A stretch of DNA of 60,086 nucleotides, from the NCBI GenBank assembly GCA_945957125.1, contig CAMFJT010000006.1, positions 1-60,086 of the forward strand. Direction: 5' to 3'. A program made the position numbers and the translations under genes. This DNA comes from an uncultured Rhodospirillales bacterium (GTDB lineage Bacteria > Pseudomonadota > Alphaproteobacteria > Reyranellales > Reyranellaceae). The notes beneath the pieces are model-generated. The model saw nothing but the letters and a program-made list of their open reading frames with translations. It ran no database searches and was not told the DNA's origin. Below, one piece after another: positions 8,866 to 19,264 of the stretch (its first letter is position 1; every line of letters begins with the position of its first letter).

Positions 8866-10074
8866 GTGGACACGCTGATCCCGACTGCCGCCGAGCTAGC
8901 AGGCGACCCCGCCGTGGTCGCGCGTGCCCGATCCGTCAAGGCCGCCGTCGAGGCCGCCTCGAACACCATCGAGGAGACGCGGCGCCTGCCGCCCGACCTC
9001 CTCGACCGGCTGCATGAGCAGAAGCTCTTCCGCCTGCTCCTGCCGCGCTCCTCCAACGGCATCGAGACCGACCCGATCACATTCTTCCACGTGATCGAGA
9101 CCATCGCGAGCGCCGACGCCTCGACCGCCTGGTGCCTGGGCCAGGCCGGCGGCTGCGCCATGTCGGCGGCCTATCTCGCGCTGCCGGTGGCACAGGAAAT
9201 CTTCGGCGACGATCCCCGCGCCGTGCTGGCCTGGGGACCGGGGCCGAAGGTGAAGGCCGTGGCGTGCGAGGGCGGCTATCGCGTGACCGGCGTCTGGGCC
9301 TTCGCCTCGGGCGGCCGGCACGCCACCTGGCTCGGCGCGCATTGCCCGATCTTCCTGCCCGACGGCTCGCGCCAGCTCGACGAGCGCGGCCAGCCGGCCG
9401 AGCGCACCCTGCTGGTCCGCGCCTCGGACGTTCAGTGGACCGACATCTGGGACACGGTCGGCCTGCGCGGCACCGCTTCCGACCAGTTCGCCCTGACCGA
9501 CCATTTCGTGCCGCACTCCCACGCGATGCTGCGCGACTACGCGCAGCCCGACAAGGAACGCCGCGAATCCGGCCCGCTCTACCGCATGTCGGCGATGACC
9601 TGCTACGAGACCGGTTTCGCCGGCGTGGCGCTGGGCATCGCGCGCGGCGCGCTCGACAGCTTCGTCGAAACGGCAAAGACCAAAGTGGTACGCGGCGGCA
9701 AGAGCCCGATCCGCGACAGCGCCGTGGTGCAGACCAACCTCGCACAGGCGGAGATCGGCGTGCGCTCGGCACGCGCCTACCTGCTGCAATCGGTCTCCGA
9801 GATCTGGCGGCGCGTTTGCGCCGGCGCGGAACTCGGCATGCCGGATCGCATCCTGATCCGCGGCGCTTCGACCAACGCCATCCACAAGGCGCGCGAGGCG
9901 GTCGATTTCGCCTACAACGCCGCCGGCGCGACGGCGATCTTCGGCAGCCATCCGCTGGAGCGGCGCTTCCGCGATATCCATACCGTGACCCAGCAGTTGC
10001 AGGGCCGGCTCAGCCATCTCGAAACCGTCGGCGCCTGGATGATGGGCGCCGATACCGATCTCACCTGGGTCTAA
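8866..10074 (+). CDS. Acyl-CoA dehydrogenase-fold flavin-dependent monooxygenase (group D type)
   Basis: A 402-residue protein with the acyl-CoA dehydrogenase fold, of the branch (Acyl-CoA_dh_2 C-terminal domain) that includes HpaB/HsaA, DszC and indole-acetate monooxygenase-like enzymes. These use reduced flavin from a separate reductase to hydroxylate aromatic or sulfur substrates. Visible marks are an N-terminal helical domain with ETRRLPPDLLDRLHEQKLF, a central strand segment YRVTGVWAFASGGRHATW and the C-terminal helices around GVALGIARGALDSFVE. The dehydrogenase catalytic glutamate loop (xEGT) is not seen. GTG at 8866 follows gagagagg. It lies after the MFS gene and 11 nt before the VOC gene. 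A flavin reductase at 14432-14935 could be the partner. Confidence 0.85.
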   Translation: MDTLIPTAAELAGDPAVVARARSVKAAVEAASNTIEETRRLPPDLLDRLHEQKLFRLLLPRSSNGIETDPITFFHVIETIASADASTAWCLGQAGGCAMSAAYLALPVAQEIFGDDPRAVLAWGPGPKVKAVACEGGYRVTGVWAFASGGRHATWLGAHCPIFLPDGSRQLDERGQPAERTLLVRASDVQWTDIWDTVGLRGTASDQFALTDHFVPHSHAMLRDYAQPDKERRESGPLYRMSAMTCYETGFAGVALGIARGALDSFVETAKTKVVRGGKSPIRDSAVVQTNLAQAEIGVRSARAYLLQSVSEIWRRVCAGAELGMPDRILIRGASTNAIHKAREAVDFAYNAAGATAIFGSHPLERRFRDIHTVTQQLQGRLSHLETVGAWMMGADTDLTWV

Positions 10075-10085
10075 GGGAGCATTCC

Positions 10086-10487
10086 ATGCCGCTTGGCGTT
10101 CTGCAGCATTTCACCATCGAGCCGTCCGACCTCGAAGCCACAAAGGCCTTCTATTGCGACGTGCTGGGCCTCGAGGACGGCGATCGGCCGCCGCTCGGCT
10201 TCCCGGGCTACTGGCTCTATTCCGGCGGCGTGCCGACCGTCCACCTTCTGGGCGAGCGCAAGCCGCGCGAGGGCATCGTCGTGCGCGGCACCGAGAAGAA
10301 GTTCGACGATACCGGCCGCTTCGACCACATCGCCTTCGCCGCCACCGACATCGAGGGCGTGCGCCAGCGGCTGAAGTCGAAGAACGTCAAGTTCCGCGAG
10401 CAGATCGTGCCGCGCACCGGCGCCGCGCAGATCTTCCTGTACGACCCCGACGGCGTCGGCGTGGAGCTGAACTTCCCGCCGGCGTGA
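10086..10487 (+). CDS. VOC family (glyoxalase/dioxygenase-fold) protein
   Basis: A 133-residue protein of the vicinal oxygen chelate superfamily: two beta-alpha-beta-beta-beta modules, the first beginning LGVLQHFTIEPSDLEATKAF and the second FDHIAFAATDIEG, ending with the usual DPDGVGVELNF. Likely metal ligands are His8 (QHFTI), a histidine in RFDHIAF and the glutamate of VELNF. Its place between the flavin monooxygenase and a hydrolase suggests a dioxygenase, isomerase or lyase step in the same catabolic route. The exact reaction cannot be read from the sequence. Confidence 0.88.
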   Translation: MPLGVLQHFTIEPSDLEATKAFYCDVLGLEDGDRPPLGFPGYWLYSGGVPTVHLLGERKPREGIVVRGTEKKFDDTGRFDHIAFAATDIEGVRQRLKSKNVKFREQIVPRTGAAQIFLYDPDGVGVELNFPPA

Positions 10488-10495
10488 GTATTCGC

Positions 10496-10522
10496 TTCCT
10501 CCCCGGCGAAGCCGGGGAGGAA
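10496..10522. repeat. Perfect 12-bp-arm hairpin (TTCCTCCCCGGC / GCCGGGGAGGAA)
   Basis: Perfect inverted repeat with a 3-nt loop (gaa), between the VOC gene and the hydrolase. It belongs to the same ctcccc/ggggag hairpin class as 1714-1741. There is no U-tract, so it may act in mRNA processing or partial termination rather than as a full terminator. Confidence 0.75.
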
Positions 10523-10543
10523 CCCAGGAGGAGACTTGAGAGC

Positions 10544-12385
10544 GTGATCGTTTCCGTAGAAGTCCAGACCATCGAACCCCTGGCCGACGGCGCTCCGTTC
10601 GGCGCGACCGGTGCCTATGAGCGCGTGATCGGCATCGCGCGGGGCGAGGTCGATCCCGCTGCGCCGGGCAACAAGGGCATCGCGCTGATCGACAAGGCGC
10701 CGCGCAACGCGCGCGGCATGGTCGAGTACACGACCGATTTCTTCGTGCTGCGGCCGAAGGATCCGGCGAAGGGCAACGGCCGGATCCTCTACGAGGTCAA
10801 CAATCGCGGCCGCAAGATGCTGTTCGGCAACATCGCCGATGGCCCGCAGGGCGTGAACGATCCGAAGACCCTGGCCGATGTCGGCAACGGCTTCCCGATG
10901 CGCCAGGGCTGGACGATCGTGTGGTCCGGCTGGGATCCCGACGCGCCGCGCGCCAACAAGGGGCTCGGCCTGACGGCCCCCATCGCGACCGACAACGGCC
11001 AGCCGATCGTCCAGACGGTGCGCGAGGAGTGGGCGTCCGGCACACGCGGCGGCGCCCTGGAAAGCTTCAAGCTCTCCTACGAAGCCGCGTCTCTCGATCA
11101 AGCCCGTGCGAGCCTCACGGTTCGCGAACGCGCTTCCGACACGCCGCAGCCGGTCGGCCCGGATCAATGGTCCTTCGTCGACGGCAAGTCGATCAAGCTC
11201 AAGGACAAGCCCAAGCCCGGCTTCCTCTACGAGTTCACCTACGAGGCGAAGAACCCGAAGGTGCAGGGTCTCGGCTTCGCCGCCACACGGGATTTCGTGA
11301 GCTGGCTGAAGCACGATCCCAAGGCGGTCGAGATCACCGGCCGGCCGGTCACGCATGCGCTCGCCATCGGCTTCTCGCAGGCCGGTCGCTATCTCCGCCA
11401 TCACATCACGGCCGGCTTCAATCGCGACGAGCAGGGCCACAAGGTGTTCGAGGGCATCCACAGCCACATCGCGGGCGTCGGCCGGCTGTTCTTCGACAGG
11501 CCGTTCTCCCAGCCGGCCCGCACCAACACCCAGCACGAGGACCACGGCTTCCCCGAGAGCTGGTTCCCCTTCTCGACCGCCACGCTCGACGACCCGCTCA
11601 CCGGCCAGAAGGGCTCGGTGTTGCGCGGCGACGGCAGCGATCCGCTTCTGATCGAGACCAATACCTCGACCGAATACTGGCAGAAGGGCGCGTCGCTGCT
11701 GACCACCGATCCGCTCGGCACGAAGGACATGGGGCTGCCGGAGAACAGCCGCGCCTACATGATCGCCGGCACGCAGCATGGCGGCCGCGCCGGCGCGACC
11801 ACCGATGCCGGCCCCAACGTCAACCCGCGCAATCCGCACAACCCGATGCCGGCGGTGCGCGCGCTGCTGGTCGCGCTCGACGACTGGGTCGTGTCCGGCA
11901 AGGCACCCCCGCCCAGCCGCGTGCCGTCCCTGGCCGACGGCACGCTGGTCGACGCCGACAAGACCGGCTTCCCGGCGATCGAAGGGGCCGCCGTCGTAAC
12001 GGTCACCAACCAGGTGGCGCCGGCCGGCGACTGGGTGAAGCCCACGGCGCCGGAGCGCGCCTATCGCACGCTGGTGAGCCGGGTCGACGCGGACGGCAAC
12101 GAGGTGGCGGGTATCCGCCTGCCCGACATCGCCGTGCCGCTCGCCGCCTACACCGGCTGGAACACGTACAAGGCGCCGTATCCGGTGGGCGAGATCGCCG
12201 ATCGGGACGGCAGCTACTTCGCCTTCCCGCCCGACAAGATCGCGCAGCGCTACAAGAACCGCGCCGACTATGTCGCCAAGGTCCAGGCGGCGGTGGAGGC
12301 GCTCAAGAGCGACCGCCTGCTCCTGCAGGAGGATGCCGACAAGTTCCTCGAGAAGGCACGCAACGAGAGTCGCGTGAACCCCTGA
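10544..12385 (+). CDS. Alpha/beta hydrolase domain-containing protein (Abhydrolase_10 type)
   Basis: A 613-residue protein of the large alpha/beta hydrolase-domain family typical of soil proteobacteria. The serine elbow is GFSQAGRYLRHH, and further marks are EDHGFPESWFPFS, TSTEYWQKGASL and AGTQHGG. I choose GTG 10544 because aggaggag ends 9 nt upstream and the conserved start VEVQTIEPLADGAPFGATGA follows. Upstream in-frame codons come from the 10496-10522 hairpin. No clear signal peptide follows this start. The stop overlaps the ATG of the next hydrolase by one base (TGATG), so the two are translationally coupled. Substrate is unknown; related proteins are annotated only as hydrolases. Confidence 0.82.
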   Translation: MIVSVEVQTIEPLADGAPFGATGAYERVIGIARGEVDPAAPGNKGIALIDKAPRNARGMVEYTTDFFVLRPKDPAKGNGRILYEVNNRGRKMLFGNIADGPQGVNDPKTLADVGNGFPMRQGWTIVWSGWDPDAPRANKGLGLTAPIATDNGQPIVQTVREEWASGTRGGALESFKLSYEAASLDQARASLTVRERASDTPQPVGPDQWSFVDGKSIKLKDKPKPGFLYEFTYEAKNPKVQGLGFAATRDFVSWLKHDPKAVEITGRPVTHALAIGFSQAGRYLRHHITAGFNRDEQGHKVFEGIHSHIAGVGRLFFDRPFSQPARTNTQHEDHGFPESWFPFSTATLDDPLTGQKGSVLRGDGSDPLLIETNTSTEYWQKGASLLTTDPLGTKDMGLPENSRAYMIAGTQHGGRAGATTDAGPNVNPRNPHNPMPAVRALLVALDDWVVSGKAPPPSRVPSLADGTLVDADKTGFPAIEGAAVVTVTNQVAPAGDWVKPTAPERAYRTLVSRVDADGNEVAGIRLPDIAVPLAAYTGWNTYKAPYPVGEIADRDGSYFAFPPDKIAQRYKNRADYVAKVQAAVEALKSDRLLLQEDADKFLEKARNESRVNP

Positions 12386-13143
12386 TGGCCAAGCTCGACC
12401 GCAACGGCGTCGCGATCCACTACGAGGTCCACGGCAGCGGACCGACCATCCTGCTGAGTTCCGGCTACAGCCTGACGTCACGCATGTGGGACGGCCAGGT
12501 CGCGGCGCTGAAGGATCGCTACCAGGTCGTGGTGTGGGATTTCCGCGGCCACGGCGAGTCGGACTATCCGAAGGACGCCGCGCAGTATTCCGAGACGCTG
12601 ACGGCCGGCGACATGCTGGCGCTGCTCGATACGGTCGGCGCGAAGAAAGCGGTCGTCGGCGGCCTGTCGCTGGGCGGCTACATGTCGCTCGCCTTCCACG
12701 CGCGCCATCCCGAGCGGGTGCGCGCGCTGATGCTGTTCGACACCGGTCCGGGATTCAAGAAGGACGAGGCGCGCGCCAAGTGGAACGAGACGGCGCACAA
12801 GCGCGCGACCGACTTCGACACGCGCGGGCTGGCCGCGCTCAGCTCGTCCGACGAGGTCGGGCAGCCCCGCCATCGCGACGCCACGGGGCTCGCGGGCTCA
12901 GCGCGCGGCATGCTGGCCCAGGAGAGCGGCCGGGTGATCCTGTCGCTCGAAGAGGTCGCCGTGCCGACGCTGGTGCTGGTCGGCGCCGACGATACGAACT
13001 TCCTCGCCGCCACAGACTACATGGCGGCCAAGATCAAGGGATCGACCAAGGTGGTCATTCCCGGCGCGGGCCATGTCGCCAACCTGCACCAGCCCGCCCT
13101 CTTCAACCAGGCGGTCGAGGCGTTCCTCGCCACGCTGCCGTGA
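12385..13143 (+). CDS. Alpha/beta fold hydrolase
   Basis: A 252-residue classical alpha/beta hydrolase. The nucleophile is Ser95 in GGLSLGGY, the acid is in VGADDTNF and the base in GAGHVANL. The oxyanion region GYSLTSRMWDGQ and the WDFRGHGESD turn match the 3-oxoadipate enol-lactonase/RutD-like group. It starts one base inside the preceding stop and ends the forward catabolic run. Possible roles are opening a lactone or cleaving a C-C bonded intermediate, but the specific substrate is not readable. Confidence 0.9.
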   Translation: MAKLDRNGVAIHYEVHGSGPTILLSSGYSLTSRMWDGQVAALKDRYQVVVWDFRGHGESDYPKDAAQYSETLTAGDMLALLDTVGAKKAVVGGLSLGGYMSLAFHARHPERVRALMLFDTGPGFKKDEARAKWNETAHKRATDFDTRGLAALSSSDEVGQPRHRDATGLAGSARGMLAQESGRVILSLEEVAVPTLVLVGADDTNFLAATDYMAAKIKGSTKVVIPGAGHVANLHQPALFNQAVEAFLATLP

Positions 13144-13183
13144 AAGCTCGTGAGTTCTTGATTTAGGAGCGCGTTACGCGGGG

Positions 13184-13253
13184 AGCGCGGCTCTCCAGAG
13201 CCGCTCGAGGGATAAGGCAGATCGAAGGAAAAGCGGCTCTGGAGAGCCGCGCT
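13184..13253. repeat. Inverted repeat with perfect 22-bp arms (GCGGCTCTCCAGAGCCGCT type)
   Basis: Left arm 13184-13205 and right arm 13232-13253 are exact reverse complements over 22 bp, with a 26-nt loop. Each arm is itself nearly palindromic around ctctccagag. It sits in the 170-bp gap between the hydrolase and the dehydrogenase. Confidence 0.75.
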
Positions 13254-13313
13254 GCCAGCAGCATGAGATTTCGAGACGGGCGTGGCGCGCCCGACTTCAA
13301 AGAGGAGAGCAAG

Positions 13314-14378
13314 ATGGGCAAGCGGATCGCGGTCGTCGGTGTCGGTGCATTGGGCGGATATGTCGGCGGGTGGCTGGCCCATACCGGCGAGGACGTGACG
13401 CTGATCGACTTCTGGCCGGAGAACATTGAGACCATCCGCAGCCGCGGGCTGGAGCTCGACGGCGTCACGCCGGAGGAGAAGATCACGGTCAAGAACGCCA
13501 AGACCATGCATCTCACCGAGATGGAAGCGCTGTCGCGGCAGAAGCCGGTCGACATCGCCTTCGTGTCGATGAAGTCCTACGACACCGAATGGGCGACGGC
13601 GCTGATCAAGCAGTACCTCGCGCCGGATGGATTCGTGGTGTCGCTGCAGAACTGCCTGAACGAGGAGCGCATCGCCAACCAGGTCGGCTGGGGCAAGACC
13701 GTGGGCATGGTCGCCTCGCTGATCTCGGTCGACATGTTCGAGCCGGCGCGCATTCGCCGCACCGTCGCCAAGGGCGGCGACAAGCACACCGTGTTTCGCG
13801 TCGGCGAGGTCCATGGCCGCATCACCAAGCGGGTCGAGGAGCTGCGCGACATGGTCGGTCGCATCGACTCGGCCAAGACCACGACCAACCTGTGGGGCGA
13901 GCGCTGGTCCAAGCTCTGCCAGAACGGCATGAAGAACGGCGTCTCGGCGGCAACCGGCCTGACCGGCCGCGACTGCGACGCCAACGACGCGATCCGCCGC
14001 TTCTCGATCAAGCTCGGCGGCGAGGCCGTCCGCGTCGGCCAGGCGCTGGGCTACCACATCGAGAAGATCGGCAAGATGGAGCCCGAGACGCTGGCCAAGG
14101 CGAGCGAGGGCGACAAGGCCGCGCTCGACGAGATCGAGACGATCCTGCGGCCGGGCTCCAACACCAACCCCAACCCGCGCGCCGACATCCAGCGCCCGTC
14201 GATGGCCCAGGACATCCGCAAGGGCCGCCGCACCGAGATCGAGTTCATGAACGGCTACGTCGCCGACCGCGGCACCTACATCGGTGTCCCCGCCCCGACC
14301 CACGCCAAGCTGACCGAGATCGTGAAGAAGGTCGAGCGCAAGGAAGTCGCCGCCGCGCCGGCGCTGCTGGGCGGGTGA
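13314..14378 (+). CDS. Ketopantoate reductase (ApbA/PanE) family oxidoreductase
   Basis: A 354-residue NAD(P)-dependent 2-hydroxyacid dehydrogenase family member. The N-terminal Rossmann motif is VVGVGALGGYVGGWLAHTG. The predicted catalytic lysine lies in KLCQNGMKNGVSAATG, and the C-terminal KGRRTEIEFMNGYV block contains the conserved glutamate. At 354 residues it is longer than PanE (about 300), so it more probably acts on another 2-oxo or hydroxy acid, perhaps in the adjacent catabolic route. ATG 13314 follows agaggag; the in-frame ATG at 13263 has no such signal. It is convergent with the flavin reductase gene. Confidence 0.88.
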   Translation: MGKRIAVVGVGALGGYVGGWLAHTGEDVTLIDFWPENIETIRSRGLELDGVTPEEKITVKNAKTMHLTEMEALSRQKPVDIAFVSMKSYDTEWATALIKQYLAPDGFVVSLQNCLNEERIANQVGWGKTVGMVASLISVDMFEPARIRRTVAKGGDKHTVFRVGEVHGRITKRVEELRDMVGRIDSAKTTTNLWGERWSKLCQNGMKNGVSAATGLTGRDCDANDAIRRFSIKLGGEAVRVGQALGYHIEKIGKMEPETLAKASEGDKAALDEIETILRPGSNTNPNPRADIQRPSMAQDIRKGRRTEIEFMNGYVADRGTYIGVPAPTHAKLTEIVKKVERKEVAAAPALLGG

Positions 14379-14390
14379 TCCCCCTCCCCG

Positions 14391-14411
14391 CCCTCCCCCG
14401 CAGGGGGAGGG
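14391..14411. repeat. CCCTCCCCC / GGGGGAGGG hairpin between convergent genes
   Basis: Nine-bp perfect arms with a 3-nt loop in the 53-bp space between the converging dehydrogenase and flavin reductase genes, flanked by further ccctcccc and ggtggggga sequence. It could help separate the two transcripts, but no U-tract follows on either strand. Confidence 0.6.
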
Positions 14412-14431
14412 CTAGGGTGGGGGACTCTTCC

Positions 14432-14935
14432 TCACCCGCCGTAGAAGACGTTGTCGCCGAGGTCCTTCATCTCGAGGATCGCGGCGTCGGGGCGGCCGGC
14501 CGGCGGCTTGTTGAGATGGGCGTCGACCACCTCGGCGACGACGATGTGATGATCGCCCTGCTCGACGATGGTGGTGACCTTGCATTCGACGGCGCCGGGC
14601 GCCTCGACCAGGATCGGCGCGCCGGTGCTGCCCTTGCGGTAGGCCTGCCCCGAGAGCTTGCCGTCGCTCACGTCGGCGGGACGGAAGAAGGTGAAGGCCA
14701 GCCCCTTCTGGTCCTTGCCCAGCATGTTGAGCGCGAAGCTGCGGGCCTCCTTGACGATCTTGTAGGCCCCCGAATCGGTCTTCACCCCGACCACGACCAG
14801 CGGCGGCGCGAAGGCGGTCTGCGTCACCCAGTTCACTGTCGCGGCGGCGATCCCACCTTTGCCGTCGTCGGCGGTCAGCACATAGATCCCGTAGGGTATC
14901 ATGCGCAGCGCGGTCTTCTTGGTATTGGCGTCCAT
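14432..14935 (-). CDS. Flavin reductase family protein
   Basis: A 167-residue FMN-binding split-barrel reductase (Flavin_Reduct family). Marks are RMIPYGIYVLTADD at the N terminus, the ATVNWVTQTAFAPPLVVVGV segment that binds flavin and ARSFALNMLG. Such enzymes use NAD(P)H to make reduced flavin for a separate monooxygenase. The acyl-CoA-dehydrogenase-fold monooxygenase at 8866-10074 is the nearest candidate partner, although the two genes lie on opposite strands. The gene follows the GMC oxidoreductase by 17 nt on the same strand, so it may be the last gene of that transcript. Confidence 0.9.
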   Translation of the reverse strand: MDANTKKTALRMIPYGIYVLTADDGKGGIAAATVNWVTQTAFAPPLVVVGVKTDSGAYKIVKEARSFALNMLGKDQKGLAFTFFRPADVSDGKLSGQAYRKGSTGAPILVEAPGAVECKVTTIVEQGDHHIVVAEVVDAHLNKPPAGRPDAAILEMKDLGDNVFYGG

Positions 14936-14952
14936 CTCTTCTTCCTTCCTGG

Positions 14953-16569
14953 CTAAGCGGCGAGCCTGACGCCGGCCCTGGCGTCATCCTTGATCATATC
15001 GGCGCCCTTCTCGGCGATCATGATCGTCGGCGCGTTGGTGTTGCCCGACGGCACGGTCGGCATGATCGAGGCGTCGACCACGCGCAGCCCTGCGATGCCA
15101 TGGACCCGCAACCGGTCGTCGACCACGGCCATCGGATCGCTGCCCATCTTGCAGGTGCCGACGACGTGGAAAGTGGTCTGGCCGGTGCGGCGGGCGTAGT
15201 CGATCCACTCGTCGTAGCGTTGCACCTTCTCGCCGGGTCCGCTCTCGAAGGCGACGTACCGGGCGATCGCCGGCTGCTGCATGATCCTGCGGGCGATCTC
15301 CATGCCCGCCACCGCGGCGTCGCGGTCGGTGCGGGCCGACAGGAAATTCGGCCGGATCGCGGGCTCTGCCCCCGGCGTCGCCGATTTGATGTGGATCGAG
15401 CCGCGCGAATCCGGACGGCACTGGCCGAGGATCACGGTAAAGCCGGGCTCGTTCTCCAACATCCGCTTCTGGCCGACCTCGTAGCTGGCCGGCAGCACGT
15501 GGAGCTGCATGTCGGGCGTCTCCAGCCCGGGGCGCGTCCGCACGAAGCCGCACACCATGCCGGCGTTGTAGGTGAGCACGCCCGAGCGCGTGGTGTAGTA
15601 CTGGGCGATCGCCTTGAGGAGCCGCAGCCCGCGCGTCTGCTCGTTCAGGCTGATCGGCTGGTTGATGCGGTACTTGACCCGCGGCGCGAAGTGATCGCCG
15701 TAATTCTCGCCGACGCCCTTCAACTCGTGCTTCACCGCGATGCCGTGGCTCTTCAGCAGCTCGGGCTGGCCGATGCCCGAATGCTCCAGCACGCCGGGCG
15801 ACTGCACGGCACCGCATGACACGATGACCTCGCGGCCTGCACGCGCCTCGCGCTTCTGGCCGTGCACGGTATAGGCCACGCCGACCGCGCGCTTGCCCTC
15901 GAGCAGGACCCTGTCGGTCAGCGCCCCGGTCTCGATCCGGAGGTTGGGCAGCGACCGGGCCGGGTCGAGGAAAGCGCGTGCCGCCGACCAGCGCCGGCCG
16001 TCCTTGATCGTGACCTGGAAGTAGCTGAACCCGTCCTGGATGCCGTTGTTGTAGTCCGCGTTGCGCGGATAGCCGGCCGCTTCGGCGGCGTCGAGGAAGG
16101 CGTCGCACAGCACGTGGCGCTCGTGCATCTCGCCGACATGCAGCGGGCCGCCCTTGCCGCGGCTGTCGTCGCCGTTGCCCGAGAAGTGCTCGGATTTCTT
16201 GAAGTAGGGCAGCACGTGCTCGTACGACCAGCCGCGATTGCCGAGCTGGCTCCAGGTGTCGTAGTCGAGCGGCTGGCCGCGCACGTAGACCATGCCGTTG
16301 ATCGACGAGGAGCCGCCCAGCGTCTTGCCGCGCGGGCAGGGGATGCGCCGGCCGGCCACCCCCTCCTCGGCCTCCATCTGGAAGTTCCAGTTGTAGGTCT
16401 TGTGATCGAACAGCTTGGTGAAGCCGGCCGGGATGTCGATCCACATCGATTTGTCCGGCGGGCCTGCCTCCAGCAGCAGCACCTTGACGGTGGGATCCTC
16501 GCTCAGCCGGTTGGCCAGCACGCAGCCGGCCGAACCGGCACCGACGATGATGTAGTCCCACGCACTCAT
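14953..16569 (-). CDS. GMC family FAD-dependent oxidoreductase (copy 1 of a tandem pair)
   Basis: A 538-residue glucose-methanol-choline oxidoreductase, choline-dehydrogenase-like. The FAD-binding [16 protein letters not shown] lies at the N terminus, the GMC signature 1 area reads [20 protein letters not shown], and the C-terminal active site has the histidine in [11 protein letters not shown] and the asparagine in [10 protein letters not shown]. It oxidises an alcohol using FAD. It shares length and most motifs with the neighbouring gene 16607-18223, a tandem duplication. ATG 16569 follows gaaggaggg. No signal peptide is visible. Substrate not determinable. Confidence 0.92.
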   Translation of the reverse strand: MSAWDYIIVGAGSAGCVLANRLSEDPTVKVLLLEAGPPDKSMWIDIPAGFTKLFDHKTYNWNFQMEAEEGVAGRRIPCPRGKTLGGSSSINGMVYVRGQPLDYDTWSQLGNRGWSYEHVLPYFKKSEHFSGNGDDSRGKGGPLHVGEMHERHVLCDAFLDAAEAAGYPRNADYNNGIQDGFSYFQVTIKDGRRWSAARAFLDPARSLPNLRIETGALTDRVLLEGKRAVGVAYTVHGQKREARAGREVIVSCGAVQSPGVLEHSGIGQPELLKSHGIAVKHELKGVGENYGDHFAPRVKYRINQPISLNEQTRGLRLLKAIAQYYTTRSGVLTYNAGMVCGFVRTRPGLETPDMQLHVLPASYEVGQKRMLENEPGFTVILGQCRPDSRGSIHIKSATPGAEPAIRPNFLSARTDRDAAVAGMEIARRIMQQPAIARYVAFESGPGEKVQRYDEWIDYARRTGQTTFHVVGTCKMGSDPMAVVDDRLRVHGIAGLRVVDASIMPTVPSGNTNAPTIMIAEKGADMIKDDARAGVRLAA

Positions 16570-16606
16570 CGGTCCCTCCTTCGCGCTCTCGCGGGCGGTG
16601 CGTCTC

Positions 16607-18223
16607 CTAGGCCGCGAGCTTCACGCCGGCCCTGGCGTCCTCCTTGATCATGTCCGCGCCCTTCTCGGCGATCATGATGGTCGGTGCGTTGGTGTTGCCC
16701 GAGGGAACGGTCGGCATGATCGAGGCGTCGATCACGCGCAGGCCGGCGATGCCGTGCACCCGCAGCCGGTCGTCGACCACCGCCATCGGATCGCTGCCCA
16801 TCTTGCAGGTGCCGACGACGTGATAGGTCGTCTGGCCGGTGCGGCGGGCGAAGTCGAGCCATTCGTCGTAGCTCTGCACCTTGTCGCCCGGGTTGTTCTC
16901 GTAGGCGATGTAGCGGGCGATCTTCGGGTTCTGCACGATCTTGCGGGCGATCTGCATGCCCGCCACCGTCGCGTCGCGATCGGTCTGGGCCGACAGGAAG
17001 TTGGGCCGGATCGCGGGCTCGGCGCCCGGCGTCGCCGACTTGATGTGGATCGAGCCGCGCGAATCGGGCCGGCACTGGCCGATCACGACGGTCATGCCGG
17101 GATCCTTCTCCAGCATGCGCTTCTGCGCCGAATCGTAGCTGGCATGCGCCATGTGGAACTGCATGTCCGGCGCCTCGAGGCCGGGCCGCGTGCGCACGAA
17201 GCCGTAGACCACGCCGGCGGTGAGGCTGAGCGCGCCCTTGCCGGTGGCGTAGTACTTGAGGATCTCGCGCACGAGGTGGAGGCCGCGCGTCGACTGGTTC
17301 AGGGTCGTCATGTCCTTGACCCGCCAGTTCATGCGCGGCGCGAAGTGGTCGCCGTAATTCTCGCCGACGCCCTTCAGCTCGTGCTTCACCGCGATGCCGT
17401 ACTTCTTCAAGAGGTCGGGCTGGCCGATGCCGGAATGCTCGAGCACGCCCGGCGACTGGACCGAGCCGCACGACACGATGACCTCGCGGTTGACCCGCGC
17501 CTCGCGCTTCTCGCCGTGCACGCTATAGGCCACGCCGACCGCGCGCTTGCCGTCGAGGATGATGTTCTGGACCAGCGCGTCGGTCTCGATCTTCAGGTTG
17601 GGCCGGCTGCGCGCCGGATCGAGGAAGGCGCGCGCCGTCGACCAGCGCTTGCCGTTCTTCATCGTGACCTGATAGTAGCCGAAGCCTTCCTGGTTGCCGT
17701 TGTTGTAATCCTTGTTCTTCGGGAAGCCGGTCGCCTCGGCCGCGTCGATGAAGGCGTCGCACAGGGGATGGTGCTCGCTCATGTGGGCGACGTTGAGCGG
17801 GCCGCCCTTGCCGCGGCTGTCGTCGCCGTCGCCCTCGAAATGCTCCGACTTCTTGAAATAGGGCAGGATCGACGAGTAGCCCCAGCCGCGATTGCCGAGC
17901 TGACCCCACGTGTCGTAGTCGAGCGGCTGGCCACGGACGTAGAGCATGCCGTTGATCGACGACGAGCCGCCCAGCGCGCGGCCGCGCGGACAGGGAATGC
18001 GCCGGCCGGCCATGCCGTCCTCGGCCTCCATCTCGAAGTTCCAGTTGAACTTGTCGTGGTTGAGCAGCTTGGTGAAGCCGGCCGGGATGTCGATCCACAT
18101 CGACTTGTCCTGCGGTCCCGCCTCGAGCAGCAGCACCTTGACGTTCGCATCCTCGCTCAGCCGGCTGGCCAGCACGCAGCCCGCGGAGCCGCCGCCCACG
18201 ACGATGTAATCCCAGTCGGCCAA
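16607..18223 (-). CDS. GMC family FAD-dependent oxidoreductase (copy 2, TTG start)
   Basis: A paralogue of the preceding GMC gene: [32 protein letters not shown] and the active-site block [11 protein letters not shown] are all present. I start it at TTG 18223: gggagg lies 5 nt upstream, translation from there gives ADWDYIVVG, colinear with SAWDYIIVG of copy 1, and both proteins then have exactly 538 residues. An ATG at 18277 would add 18 residues of non-conserved sequence. The gene is 69 nt downstream of the oligopeptide ABC ATPase gene on the same strand, so the transporter may feed it substrate. Confidence 0.9.
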   Translation of the reverse strand: MADWDYIVVGGGSAGCVLASRLSEDANVKVLLLEAGPQDKSMWIDIPAGFTKLLNHDKFNWNFEMEAEDGMAGRRIPCPRGRALGGSSSINGMLYVRGQPLDYDTWGQLGNRGWGYSSILPYFKKSEHFEGDGDDSRGKGGPLNVAHMSEHHPLCDAFIDAAEATGFPKNKDYNNGNQEGFGYYQVTMKNGKRWSTARAFLDPARSRPNLKIETDALVQNIILDGKRAVGVAYSVHGEKREARVNREVIVSCGSVQSPGVLEHSGIGQPDLLKKYGIAVKHELKGVGENYGDHFAPRMNWRVKDMTTLNQSTRGLHLVREILKYYATGKGALSLTAGVVYGFVRTRPGLEAPDMQFHMAHASYDSAQKRMLEKDPGMTVVIGQCRPDSRGSIHIKSATPGAEPAIRPNFLSAQTDRDATVAGMQIARKIVQNPKIARYIAYENNPGDKVQSYDEWLDFARRTGQTTYHVVGTCKMGSDPMAVVDDRLRVHGIAGLRVIDASIMPTVPSGNTNAPTIMIAEKGADMIKEDARAGVKLAA

Positions 18224-18292
18224 GTCTTCCTCCCTGATATTCCTCGTCCCTGGTAGGGACGAGGCGTTCGGGAGCATCTTAGCGCAAGCGAC

Positions 18293-19256
<964 letters not shown>

Positions 19257-19264
<8 letters not shown>

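Noticed and set aside
8866..10074. True acyl-CoA dehydrogenase
   Set aside because: It has the fold, but lacks the catalytic glutamate loop and matches the flavin-dependent monooxygenase branch better.
16598..18256. 552-codon plus-strand open frame opposite the second GMC gene
   Set aside because: Composition typical of an antisense shadow; the minus-strand GMC motifs are unambiguous.
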